A model generated the notes under the pieces. That model was not told where the DNA came from, made no database searches, and worked only from the letters and a program-made list of their open reading frames with translations. Shown piece after piece: positions 22,684 through 30,272 of a DNA stretch of 35,741 nucleotides (its first letter is position 1; each line of letters begins with the position of its first letter). The stretch is from positions 1 through 35,741 of the forward strand of contig JAFZDU010000111.1 in assembly GCA_017561025.1 (NCBI GenBank), read 5' to 3'. This DNA is from Bacteroidales bacterium (GTDB lineage: Bacteria > Bacteroidota > Bacteroidia > Bacteroidales > F082). The position numbers and the translations under genes were made by a program.

Positions 22684-24447
22684 ATGTACAGAACACATAC
22701 ATGTGGAGAACTTCGCCTTGCTGATGCAGGAAAAGAAGTCGTTTTAAGCGGTTGGGTGCAACGCGTCCGTGACAAAGGCACTCTCTTATGGATTGACATC
22801 CGAGACAGATACGGATTGACACAGCTCTTCCTCCAAGAAGGCGTCAGTTCAGCAGAAGTGATAGAAAAAGCACGTACCTTAGGACGTGAGTTCGTCATCC
22901 AAGCTAAAGGTACTGTAATCGAAAGAGAATCAAAGAATCCAAATATCCCAACAGGAGAAATCGAGATTCAGCTCAACGAGTTGAACATCTTGAATGCAAG
23001 TAAGACTCCTCCTTTCACAATCGAAGACAAATCAGATGGCGGCGACGACCTCCGTATGAAATACCGTTACTTGGACTTACGTCGTAACCCATTGAAAAAC
23101 AACCTTATCTTACGTCATAACGTAGCTATCGAGACAAGAAGCTATTTGTCAGAACAAGGATTTATCGAAGTTGAGACACCATGTCTCATCAAGTCAACAC
23201 CAGAAGGAGCACGCGACTTCGTCGTTCCATCACGTATGAATCCAGGCGAGTTCTACGCTCTTCCACAATCACCACAACAGTTCAAACAACTTTTGATGGT
23301 CGCTGGCTTCGACAAATATTTCCAAATAGTACGTTGTTTCCGTGACGAAGACCTCCGTGCCGACCGTCAGCCTGAGTTCACACAAATCGACTGCGAGATG
23401 TCATTCGTTGAACAAGAAGACGTTCTCAACACATTCGAAGGCTTGGCAAAACATCTCTTCAAGAAAGTCAAAGGTTTGGAATTCGACAAGTTCCCACGTA
23501 TGACATGGCACGACGCTATGAAATACTACGGCAGCGACAAGCCAGACATCCGTTTCGACATGCGATTCGTTGAGTTGACCGACTTGGCACAAGGCAAAGG
23601 TTTCCCTGTATTCGACGACTCTGAAATCGTGGTTGCAATCAACGCTAAAGGTTGCGCATCATACACACGTAAACAAATCGACGCATTGACAGACTTCGTC
23701 AAGAGACCACAAGTAGGCGCTAAAGGTTTGGTTTATGTAAAATATAACGAAGACGGCAGCATCAAGTCATCTATCGACAAGTTCTATTCACCAGAAGATT
23801 TGAAGACATGGTTAGACCGCTGCGGCGCAGAAGCAGGCGACATGTTGCTCATCTTAAGCGGCAAGACAATGGAGACAAGAGAACAGATGAACTGCTTACG
23901 TCTTGAAATGGGTAACCAACTCGGTCTCCGCAACCCAGACGACTACAAACCATTATGGGTTATCGACTTCCCACTCTTGGAATGGGACGAAGAGACACAA
24001 AGATACTACGCAAAACACCACCCATTCACAGCACCTAAGCCAGAAGATGAACATCTTCTCGACGAAGAACCAAGCAAATGGGCTGACATCAGAGCTAACG
24101 CATACGACATCGTCCTCAACGGCGTTGAAATCGGCGGCGGTTCAGTACGTATCTTCAACCGTGACTTACAAAACAAGATGTTCCGCACTTTAGGCTTCAC
24201 CGACGAAAGCGCACAAGCACAGTTCGGTTTCTTGATGAACGCCTTCGAATACGGAGCACCACCTCACGCAGGTTTGGCATTCGGCTTCGACAGATTATGC
24301 TCATTGTTCGGCGGACAAGAAAGCATCCGCGACTTCATCGCATTCCCTAAGAACAATATGGGCCGCGACGTAATGACAGAGTCACCATCAACAATCGCTG
24401 ATGCTCAACTCGAAGAATTACAGATTAAATTAGATTTGAAACAATAA
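22684..24447 (+). CDS. aspS: Aspartyl-tRNA synthetase
   Basis: 587 residues, the length of bacterial-type AspRS with an inserted GAD domain. It charges tRNA-Asp. The OB-fold anticodon domain opens the protein ([21 protein letters not shown]). Class II motif 2 is [18 protein letters not shown] (about 219-236), a middle GAD-like insertion follows, and motif 3 is GLAFGFDRL (about 530-538). The ending [17 protein letters not shown] is typical. Codon use is biased as in mutB, fitting a highly expressed gene. No heptad insert is present despite flanking genes with repeats. Confidence 0.97.
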   Translation: MYRTHTCGELRLADAGKEVVLSGWVQRVRDKGTLLWIDIRDRYGLTQLFLQEGVSSAEVIEKARTLGREFVIQAKGTVIERESKNPNIPTGEIEIQLNELNILNASKTPPFTIEDKSDGGDDLRMKYRYLDLRRNPLKNNLILRHNVAIETRSYLSEQGFIEVETPCLIKSTPEGARDFVVPSRMNPGEFYALPQSPQQFKQLLMVAGFDKYFQIVRCFRDEDLRADRQPEFTQIDCEMSFVEQEDVLNTFEGLAKHLFKKVKGLEFDKFPRMTWHDAMKYYGSDKPDIRFDMRFVELTDLAQGKGFPVFDDSEIVVAINAKGCASYTRKQIDALTDFVKRPQVGAKGLVYVKYNEDGSIKSSIDKFYSPEDLKTWLDRCGAEAGDMLLILSGKTMETREQMNCLRLEMGNQLGLRNPDDYKPLWVIDFPLLEWDEETQRYYAKHHPFTAPKPEDEHLLDEEPSKWADIRANAYDIVLNGVEIGGGSVRIFNRDLQNKMFRTLGFTDESAQAQFGFLMNAFEYGAPPHAGLAFGFDRLCSLFGGQESIRDFIAFPKNNMGRDVMTESPSTIADAQLEELQIKLDLKQ

Positions 24448-24455
24448 ATATTCAC

Positions 24456-24483
24456 GTAGAGACGCACACTTGTGCGTCTCTAC
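24456..24483. repeat. GTAGAGACG palindromic element, copy 4 (perfect)
   Basis: GTAGAGACGCACA (24456-24468), CT, then the exact complement (24471-24483): a perfect 13-bp inverted repeat. It lies between aspS and pfkA, 8 bases after the aspS stop. There is no T tract directly after it, so it is only a weak terminator candidate. Confidence 0.85.
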
Positions 24484-24503
24484 ATTTATAATAACGAACC
24501 AAC

Positions 24504-25598
24504 ATGAAACGTGTATTAGTATTAACAGGCGGAGGCGACTGTCCAGGTCTGAACGCCGTGATAAGAGCCATCGTGAAGAGAGCCTCGCAGGAGAAAGACT
24601 GGGAAGTGCTCGGCAGCATACAAGCATTTAACGGAGTATTGTGGGAACCAAGTGAAATTGTAAGACTCACTCCTGAAAGCGTGAGAGGAATACATTTCAG
24701 AGGCGGAACCATTTTAGAGACAACAAACAAGGGCGGCCCGTTCTCATGGCCTGTCAAGAACAACGACGGCACATGGACCACGGTTGACCGTTCTGACGAG
24801 ATGATAAGAAAACTCCAATATATGGGCATCGACTGTGTCATCAACATCGGCGGCGATGGTTCACAGAGAATATCAAAGAAATTATTCGATAAAGGATTAA
24901 ACATAATAGGCGTTCCTAAGACTATCGACAACGACTTATCCATGACCGACAGCACCTTCGGTTTCCAGACTGCTGTCGAAATCGCCACTGAATCAGTCGA
25001 CAAACTCGTCACGACAGCGGCAAGTCATAACAGAGTCTTTGTGTTAGAAGTGATGGGTCGCGACGCAGGATGGATCGCCTTGAATGCAGCAGTGGCGGGC
25101 GGAGCGGAAGTATGCCTCCTCCCTGAATTCCCTTACGACATAGAGAAAGTAAAAGAAAAACTGGAAAGCAGATTCGTCAACGACAGAGGATTCGCTGTTG
25201 TAGTAATATCAGAAGGTGCGAAACCAAAAGACGGACAGCAGGTCTTTGAGGTAAGCAAAGAAGTAGGTTACGAAAACGTGAAACTCGGCGGCATCGGACA
25301 GAAGTTCATCGAACAGATGAAGGCGGCAGGTTTCAAACACGACATGCGCGAGACTACATTAGGTCACCTTCAAAGAGGCGGTGTGCCTGTAGCTTACGAC
25401 AGAGTGCTCGCTGCACAGTTCGGAGTGAAGGCTTTCGAAATGGTCCTCAACCAGGAATATGGCAAGATGGTAGCATATCGCCATCCAAATATAATCTCAG
25501 TACCATTGGAAGACGCAGTGGCAAAGATGAACTTCGTCACAATGGACAACGACCTTGTAAAGACCGCAATGGGACTCGGAATCTCGTTAGGAATTTGA
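24504..25598 (+). CDS. pfkA: 6-phosphofructokinase, group III-like
   Basis: 364 residues. It phosphorylates fructose 6-phosphate in glycolysis. Motifs: LTGGGDCPGLNAVIR near the start, GGDGS (116-120), VPKTIDND (137-144), EVMGRDAGWIAL and TLGHLQRGG. The two residues that separate phosphoryl donors are mixed: glycine at the GGDGS position (G119), as in ATP enzymes, and lysine before TIDND (K139), as in PPi enzymes and group III PFKs. ATP use is predicted, because PPi enzymes usually carry Asp at the first position. It follows aspS by 56 bases with a palindrome between, and is convergent with rodA across an octad array. Confidence 0.9.
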   Translation: MKRVLVLTGGGDCPGLNAVIRAIVKRASQEKDWEVLGSIQAFNGVLWEPSEIVRLTPESVRGIHFRGGTILETTNKGGPFSWPVKNNDGTWTTVDRSDEMIRKLQYMGIDCVINIGGDGSQRISKKLFDKGLNIIGVPKTIDNDLSMTDSTFGFQTAVEIATESVDKLVTTAASHNRVFVLEVMGRDAGWIALNAAVAGGAEVCLLPEFPYDIEKVKEKLESRFVNDRGFAVVVISEGAKPKDGQQVFEVSKEVGYENVKLGGIGQKFIEQMKAAGFKHDMRETTLGHLQRGGVPVAYDRVLAAQFGVKAFEMVLNQEYGKMVAYRHPNIISVPLEDAVAKMNFVTMDNDLVKTAMGLGISLGI

Positions 25599-25605
25599 TA
25601 AGAAT

Positions 25606-25692
25606 CTCAGAAATTCAGAACCTCAAAACTTCAGAAATAAAAGATTCTAAAATTCTGAGTTTCTGAGTTTCTGAGTTTCTGAGTTTTTGAGT
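25606..25692. repeat. Inverted octad arrays, TTCTGAGT family, between pfkA and rodA
   Basis: Left arm (25606-25637): CTCAGAAA, TTCAGAAC, CTCAAAAC, TTCAGAAA. Right arm (25653-25692): four TTCTGAGT and one TTTTGAGT. The arms are complementary and can form a hairpin of about 32 bp. The array occupies nearly all of the 98 bases between the two convergent stop codons, so it probably acts as a bidirectional terminator. Confidence 0.88.
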
Positions 25693-25696
25693 TTCA

Positions 25697-26956
25697 TTAA
25701 AGGATATTCATTCTATTAGCGTCTTGTTTCAAAAAGACGAAGAACATCAGACTGAACATAAGAAGGCTGGAGCCTCCATAGCTTAGAAATGGCAATGGGA
25801 TTCCGATAACAGGAAGCAATCCTATCGTCATTCCTATATTTACCATCAGATGGAAGAATATTATCGAAGCTATAGCATAACCGTATATTCTGCTGAATGC
25901 AGAGCGCTGCCTTTCCGCCAGAAGTATTATCCTTACCAATAATGCAAGATAAAGAGAAAGCAAGACAAAAGAGCCAACAAAACCAAACTCCTCCCCTATA
26001 GTACAGAAGATAAAGTCGGTATGCTGCTCCGGAACAAAGTTGTATTTCGTCATGGTACCCTGCAGATAACCCTTACCCGAGAACCCTCCAGAACCGATAG
26101 CTATCTTTGACTGATGCAGGTTATATCCCACACCATAAATATCCTTTTCTACACCTAATATAATATTGATACGAGTCCTCTGGTGCTGTTTCAAGACCTT
26201 ATAAAAGAAAAAGTCGACAGAGAATACAAACATAGCCGATACAATGAACACAGCTATCAAGCCCCATATATTCCTCCTAGTTTTTTCTATAATGAAGACA
26301 ATCACTGCAAACACCACAGCGAGACCGATAAGCACATACCACTTGGAAAAATATAGCGTCAGAAGGAACAACACTATAGCCACAAGACCTATTACCAGTA
26401 TCTTGCCCGACATTCCTTCTCTATAAAAGACGAGTATGAAGACAAGAAACACGAGAGAAGAGCCAGCGTCGCCTTGCATCAGGACAAGCATCATCGGAAA
26501 AAGAACAAGTCCGTATGCTATAGCCTGCGTCTTCAGTTTTGTGAAATCCGTGTTGATACCGCCAAGATAATGCGCCACCGCCAATGCCGTTCCGAACTTA
26601 GCGAACTCGGAAGGCTGGAACGAGAAACTGCCGAACTGTATCCACGATTTGGAACCGGCAATAGTACTTCCTCCCACCAAGACATATAAAAGGAAAAGTA
26701 TTGACAATCCATATATTATATATGCAAAGGCATTGAAAAACTTGGCATCTATCAACATTATTATCAAGCCTAAGAATATGCTAACGCCTGCAAAAAGAAA
26801 CTGTTTGCCATAGTGCTGCGACATATCGAAGATACTAGGATGCATCTCATTGAAAGCAGCAGCATAGATAGCCGACACACCAATGGAAACGAGTGCCACA
26901 TAAATTGCAAGCAGCCACCAGTCAATCTTACCTACTATATTATTTCTTGCTGTCAT
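25697..26956 (-). CDS. rodA: Peptidoglycan glycosyltransferase RodA
   Basis: 419 residues from the ATG at 26956; an upstream in-frame TTG at 26998 lies inside a heptad array and is rejected. SEDS family polymerase with about ten membrane segments. Signatures: KSWIQFGSFSFQPSEFAK, HQSKIAIGSGGFSGKGYLQGT, EQHTDFIFCTIGEEFGF and the terminal GIPLPFLSYGGSSLL. It works with PBP2 (mrdA, directly upstream) in cell elongation. The 64-base gap to mrdA contains a GACAACA array, and co-transcription is likely. Confidence 0.95.
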   Translation of the reverse strand: MTARNNIVGKIDWWLLAIYVALVSIGVSAIYAAAFNEMHPSIFDMSQHYGKQFLFAGVSIFLGLIIMLIDAKFFNAFAYIIYGLSILFLLYVLVGGSTIAGSKSWIQFGSFSFQPSEFAKFGTALAVAHYLGGINTDFTKLKTQAIAYGLVLFPMMLVLMQGDAGSSLVFLVFILVFYREGMSGKILVIGLVAIVLFLLTLYFSKWYVLIGLAVVFAVIVFIIEKTRRNIWGLIAVFIVSAMFVFSVDFFFYKVLKQHQRTRINIILGVEKDIYGVGYNLHQSKIAIGSGGFSGKGYLQGTMTKYNFVPEQHTDFIFCTIGEEFGFVGSFVLLSLYLALLVRIILLAERQRSAFSRIYGYAIASIIFFHLMVNIGMTIGLLPVIGIPLPFLSYGGSSLLMFSLMFFVFLKQDANRMNIL

Positions 26957-26972
26957 GATTTTGCCTTTGGCA

Positions 26973-27007
26973 GACAACAGACCACGGTCAACAGACAACA
27001 GTCTTCG
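26973..27007 (+). repeat. Heptad array, GACAACA family, between mrdA and rodA
   Basis: Five units: GACAACA, GACCACG, GTCAACA, GACAACA, GTCTTCG. Intergenic within the mrdA-rodA pair; its orientation is opposite to the two genes. It extends a false upstream reading frame for rodA. Confidence 0.8.
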
Positions 27008-27020
27008 TCATTACCTATTT

Positions 27021-28823
27021 TTATTCTAGAAACCTTTTTTCCTTATTAGTGTTTTTAATATAACCTCTTAGATATTTCTCTATCATGAGACTTGCTATAG
27101 GCGCAGCCCATTGCGAACCGAATCCAGCATTTTCCACGACTACTGCTATCGCTATCTGAGGCTTGTCGGCAGGAGCGAAGCCCATAAACAAAGAGTGGTC
27201 GTCGCCATGAGGATTCTCGGCTGTACCTGTCTTACCTGCAACCTGCATGCTGTCTATTTTAGAAAATCTCGCTGTTCCATGGTCTCCTTCAAAAACACGG
27301 CACATTCCTATCTTCACATCCTTGAAATGCTTTGACTTAATATCGATGACCTTCTTTGTCGTCATGACCGAGTCGATAGCGGAGCCATCGCTGAATGACT
27401 TGATAAGATGAGGAGGGTAATAGTAGCCCTCATTGCCGATGGCTGCCGCCATATTAGCGAGCTGTAGCGGAGTGACAAGTATCTCACCCTGACCTATACT
27501 CAAGGAACGAATAGTAAGAGCATTCCACACTCCTCTATACACCTTGTCATATAAAGAACTCTTAGGTATGCTGCCAGACACCTCAGATGGTATGTCAGTC
27601 TTGAAGGTGCTGCCCAAGCCGAAGCTCAGCACATGATCATACCAAAAAGAATAAGCCTCTTTGGCTGATGCGAAACGTGAGGATGCGAACATATCACGGA
27701 ATGTCTCCCAGAAATATGGGTTACATGAATTCTCTATCGCCTCGTGCAGAGCCACAGGGCTGTTATGAGAGTGCGTACAGCGAATAGGCTGGCTTTCCTT
27801 TCCGTTACATGGGTATGCTGATTTTGCTGTGACGGCACCACTCTGCAACACTATCAAGCCGTTGAGCATTTTAAATGTGGATCCAGGAGGATATACACCG
27901 CTCGTTGCACGATTGATAAGAGGCTTTAGAGTGTCGTTCAGCAACTTTGTATAGTTGTCGCTGCGTACCCTTCCCACCAGCTCGTTAGGGTCGTAAGCCG
28001 GACTCGACACCATGGCAAGAATCTGGCCAGTAGAAGGCTCTATTGCCACGATAGAACCTGTTTTGTTTTTAAGAAGCTTCTCGCCATATAGCTGCAGCTC
28101 GGCATCAATTCCGAGGAAAATATCCTTGCCTGCGACAGGAAGAGTGTCGAACTGACCATCCATGAAACTCTCTTTCTCACGGTTGTGGACGTCGACAACT
28201 ATGATCTTCATGCCTTTTTCACCACGAAGCTCTTTCTCATAAAACTGTTCTATGCCTGATTTTCCTATATAGTCACCGGATTTATAATAAGAATCCCTTT
28301 CCAGATCTTTTTTGCTTACCTCACCGATATTACCTAAAGTATGAGCTGCTATAGGATATGGATAGTTTCTCACAGAACGTGTCTGGAAATAAAAGCCTTG
28401 GTATTTATGAAGATTCTCCGCAATCATGCCATACTCCTCTTTAGTTATCTGTGCCATAAACACCGACGGACTGAATGTGGAATAACGTCTGGCCTTGATC
28501 ATGCGTTCATTGAAATACTCTCTAGATATATTCATGGTGGAACAGAAATCGAGGGTGTCGAGCTTCTTGACCTGACGCGGTATCACCATCAAGTCGTATA
28601 TGGCCTCATTATAAACCAAAAGCCTGCCGTTTCTGTCAAAAACCTTGCCTCGAGCAGGATATTGCGTTATATATCGCAAAGTGTTATTATCAGAAGAATG
28701 TTTATACGATTGGTCGACGACCTGAATCATGAACAGCTTAACCAACAGAACTAAAACCACGATAGAGAATATCATGATTACCACATATTTACGTGACGAA
28801 TAATTAGTCCTGTTCTTAATCAT
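27021..28823 (-). CDS. mrdA: Penicillin-binding protein 2 (elongation transpeptidase)
   Basis: 600 residues. One N-terminal membrane anchor (about 12-33), a PBP dimerisation region (YPARGKVFDRNGRLL), and a transpeptidase domain with S315-T-F-K318 (PPGSTFK), S366-C-N368 (ENSCNPYF) and K531-T-G-T (AGKTGTAENP). It crosslinks peptidoglycan during lateral growth with RodA, whose gene follows by 64 bases. In many Bacteroidales mreC and mreD lie directly upstream; here the upstream neighbour is a divergent lipoprotein gene instead. Confidence 0.95.
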   Translation of the reverse strand: MIKNRTNYSSRKYVVIMIFSIVVLVLLVKLFMIQVVDQSYKHSSDNNTLRYITQYPARGKVFDRNGRLLVYNEAIYDLMVIPRQVKKLDTLDFCSTMNISREYFNERMIKARRYSTFSPSVFMAQITKEEYGMIAENLHKYQGFYFQTRSVRNYPYPIAAHTLGNIGEVSKKDLERDSYYKSGDYIGKSGIEQFYEKELRGEKGMKIIVVDVHNREKESFMDGQFDTLPVAGKDIFLGIDAELQLYGEKLLKNKTGSIVAIEPSTGQILAMVSSPAYDPNELVGRVRSDNYTKLLNDTLKPLINRATSGVYPPGSTFKMLNGLIVLQSGAVTAKSAYPCNGKESQPIRCTHSHNSPVALHEAIENSCNPYFWETFRDMFASSRFASAKEAYSFWYDHVLSFGLGSTFKTDIPSEVSGSIPKSSLYDKVYRGVWNALTIRSLSIGQGEILVTPLQLANMAAAIGNEGYYYPPHLIKSFSDGSAIDSVMTTKKVIDIKSKHFKDVKIGMCRVFEGDHGTARFSKIDSMQVAGKTGTAENPHGDDHSLFMGFAPADKPQIAIAVVVENAGFGSQWAAPIASLMIEKYLRGYIKNTNKEKRFLE

Positions 28824-28858
28824 TTTTAACTATATTTTATTAATTGAAATTAACATAA

Positions 28859-28866
28859 CAAAATTA
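28859..28866 (-). promoter_or_regulatory. Candidate -7 box for mrdA-rodA
   Basis: The minus strand reads TAATTTTG, matching TAnnTTTG, 36-43 bases before the mrdA start. No -33 element is clear; the region is AT-rich, so chance matches are likely. Confidence 0.35.
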
Positions 28867-28910
28867 TAAAAAATACCTTTTTTAGCTATATACATAATGA
28901 AAAAAAATTC

Positions 28911-28918
28911 TAAATTTG
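28911..28918 (+). promoter_or_regulatory. Candidate -7 box for the GldH-like lipoprotein gene
   Basis: TAAATTTG matches TAnnTTTG. If transcription starts just after it, the ATG at 28897 would not be on the message, and the start at 28942 is favoured. Confidence 0.4.
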
Positions 28919-28941
28919 CAAGATTTAAATTTTTATTTAAA

Positions 28942-29433
28942 ATGCGCTATACACTCTCAACATTACTGCTATTTCTTGTGTTTGTATCATGTACAAAAAA
29001 ACAAGACAATGTTATTATTTCTAAAAATTTCGTTAATGAAGAATGGTCGAGATTCGAATATCTCAACGGCAACATCAACATCTCTAAAGCCCCGGCCAAA
29101 TGTGACATAATAATGGAAGTTGTAGTAAGCGAAGTTTTCCCTAATGTTTACGAGAACCATAAAGATGATTGTTCTTTATCATTTAATATGACTATCAAAT
29201 ATCCTAACAACAGCGGAGCGCGTTCCAACAACTACAGTTATTCCTTGAAAGACAGAGATGGCAATTGGAAGGCCGACAAGAAGGAAGGATATTATACCTT
29301 CAAGCTTCCTATCATCAGCGAGATATCTCTAGGCGAAGAAGGCGTTTATGACATAAAATTAGAAAACAAATATCCAAAAGACCCTCTATACGGAATAAAA
29401 AGCCTGACACTAAAATACGTTACTTCTAAATAA
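28942..29433 (+). CDS. Lipoprotein, possibly GldH-like
   Basis: 163 residues from 28942. A start at 28897 would add 15 basic residues before the signal peptide, and a TAAATTTG box lies between the two. Lipobox VFVSC gives acylated C17. The mature part is beta-rich, with SYSLKDRDGNW, then an IPV-like basic strand, and EEGVYDIKLENKYP, loosely resembling the gliding-motility lipoprotein GldH; T9SS cargo in this window makes such a protein plausible. The similarity is from memory and weak, so the family is uncertain. It lies 11 bases upstream of the Wza-like gene and may be the first gene of that operon. Confidence 0.5.
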   Translation: MRYTLSTLLLFLVFVSCTKKQDNVIISKNFVNEEWSRFEYLNGNINISKAPAKCDIIMEVVVSEVFPNVYENHKDDCSLSFNMTIKYPNNSGARSNNYSYSLKDRDGNWKADKKEGYYTFKLPIISEISLGEEGVYDIKLENKYPKDPLYGIKSLTLKYVTSK

Positions 29434-29444
29434 TAAACATAAAA

Positions 29445-30263
29445 ATGAAGAAAAAAACAACACTACTATTATGTGCCATTGTAATTATGGCAATTACAGC
29501 TATCACTTCCTGCGTACCACAAAAAAAGATTCTGTATTTACAAAACGACACCACGATGAACGACAGTGTTTTCATGTCTATGGAATATGAAAACGCACGT
29601 ACATTCAACTATAAGGTCCAGCCTGGCGACAACCTTTACATCAGAATAGCCAGCCTCAACGAAAAGTCAACAGCTTATTTCAACATGGGCCAAAACGCAA
29701 GCATAAACACCAGCAACACCTACAGCAGCGGAAACGCCGCCATATATCTTAACGGATATACTGTAGACGCCGATGGAAATATAAGCCTGCCTCTGATAGG
29801 CGAAGTGTTTGTCAAGGACCTCACCATAGATGAAATCCAAACAAAAACACATACTCTTATTAACGAATATCTCAAAGCTGACGTATATGTCAAGCTAGGA
29901 CTCTTCAACCTCACAATACTCGGTGAAGTGACACGCCCAGGACAATATCAGATTTATCAGTCAGACATCAACATCTTCCAGGCAATAGCATTGGCCGGAA
30001 ACGCAACAGACTTCGCTAATAAGTCGAACATAAAAATCATCCATCAGACACCTAAAGGCTCTCAGATAGTAAAAGTAAACCTCAATGATGCAAGCATATT
30101 GTCATCACCTGATTATTATCTCAAACCTAATGACATAATCTATGTTGAACCGCTCAAGACCAAACAGTTCGGTTTCACCAGCGTACCTTACGGCACAATC
30201 ATCTCTGCCATTTCACTACTAGTTACATGTTTCACTTTCGTTGCAGTTTACTTACAAAAATAA
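29445..30263 (+). CDS. Polysaccharide export outer-membrane lipoprotein (Wza-like)
   Basis: 272 residues. Lipobox AITSC (C23). The polysaccharide export domain begins YKVQPGDNLYIRI, and an SLBB domain begins NLTILGEVTRPGQYQI and includes IFQAIALAGN. A C-terminal hydrophobic helix (about 248-270) probably spans the outer membrane, as in Wza-type channels. Followed 9 bases later by its co-polymerase/kinase. It exports an exopolysaccharide or capsule; the polymer is unknown because no glycosyltransferase is in the window. Confidence 0.92.
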   Translation: MKKKTTLLLCAIVIMAITAITSCVPQKKILYLQNDTTMNDSVFMSMEYENARTFNYKVQPGDNLYIRIASLNEKSTAYFNMGQNASINTSNTYSSGNAAIYLNGYTVDADGNISLPLIGEVFVKDLTIDEIQTKTHTLINEYLKADVYVKLGLFNLTILGEVTRPGQYQIYQSDINIFQAIALAGNATDFANKSNIKIIHQTPKGSQIVKVNLNDASILSSPDYYLKPNDIIYVEPLKTKQFGFTSVPYGTIISAISLLVTCFTFVAVYLQK

Positions 30264-30272
30264 CTTATTACC

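Noticed and set aside
24456-24483. Intrinsic terminator between aspS and pfkA
   Set aside because: The palindrome is perfect but lacks a directly following T tract; it matches the GTAGAGACG family at other sites, so it is called a repeat.
26957-26998. Longer RodA with a TTG start at 26998
   Set aside because: The added residues come from a heptad array, and an ATG at 26956 precedes a normal RodA N-terminus.
28897-28941. Longer lipoprotein from ATG 28897
   Set aside because: It would put 15 basic residues before the signal peptide, and a TAAATTTG promoter box lies within that stretch.
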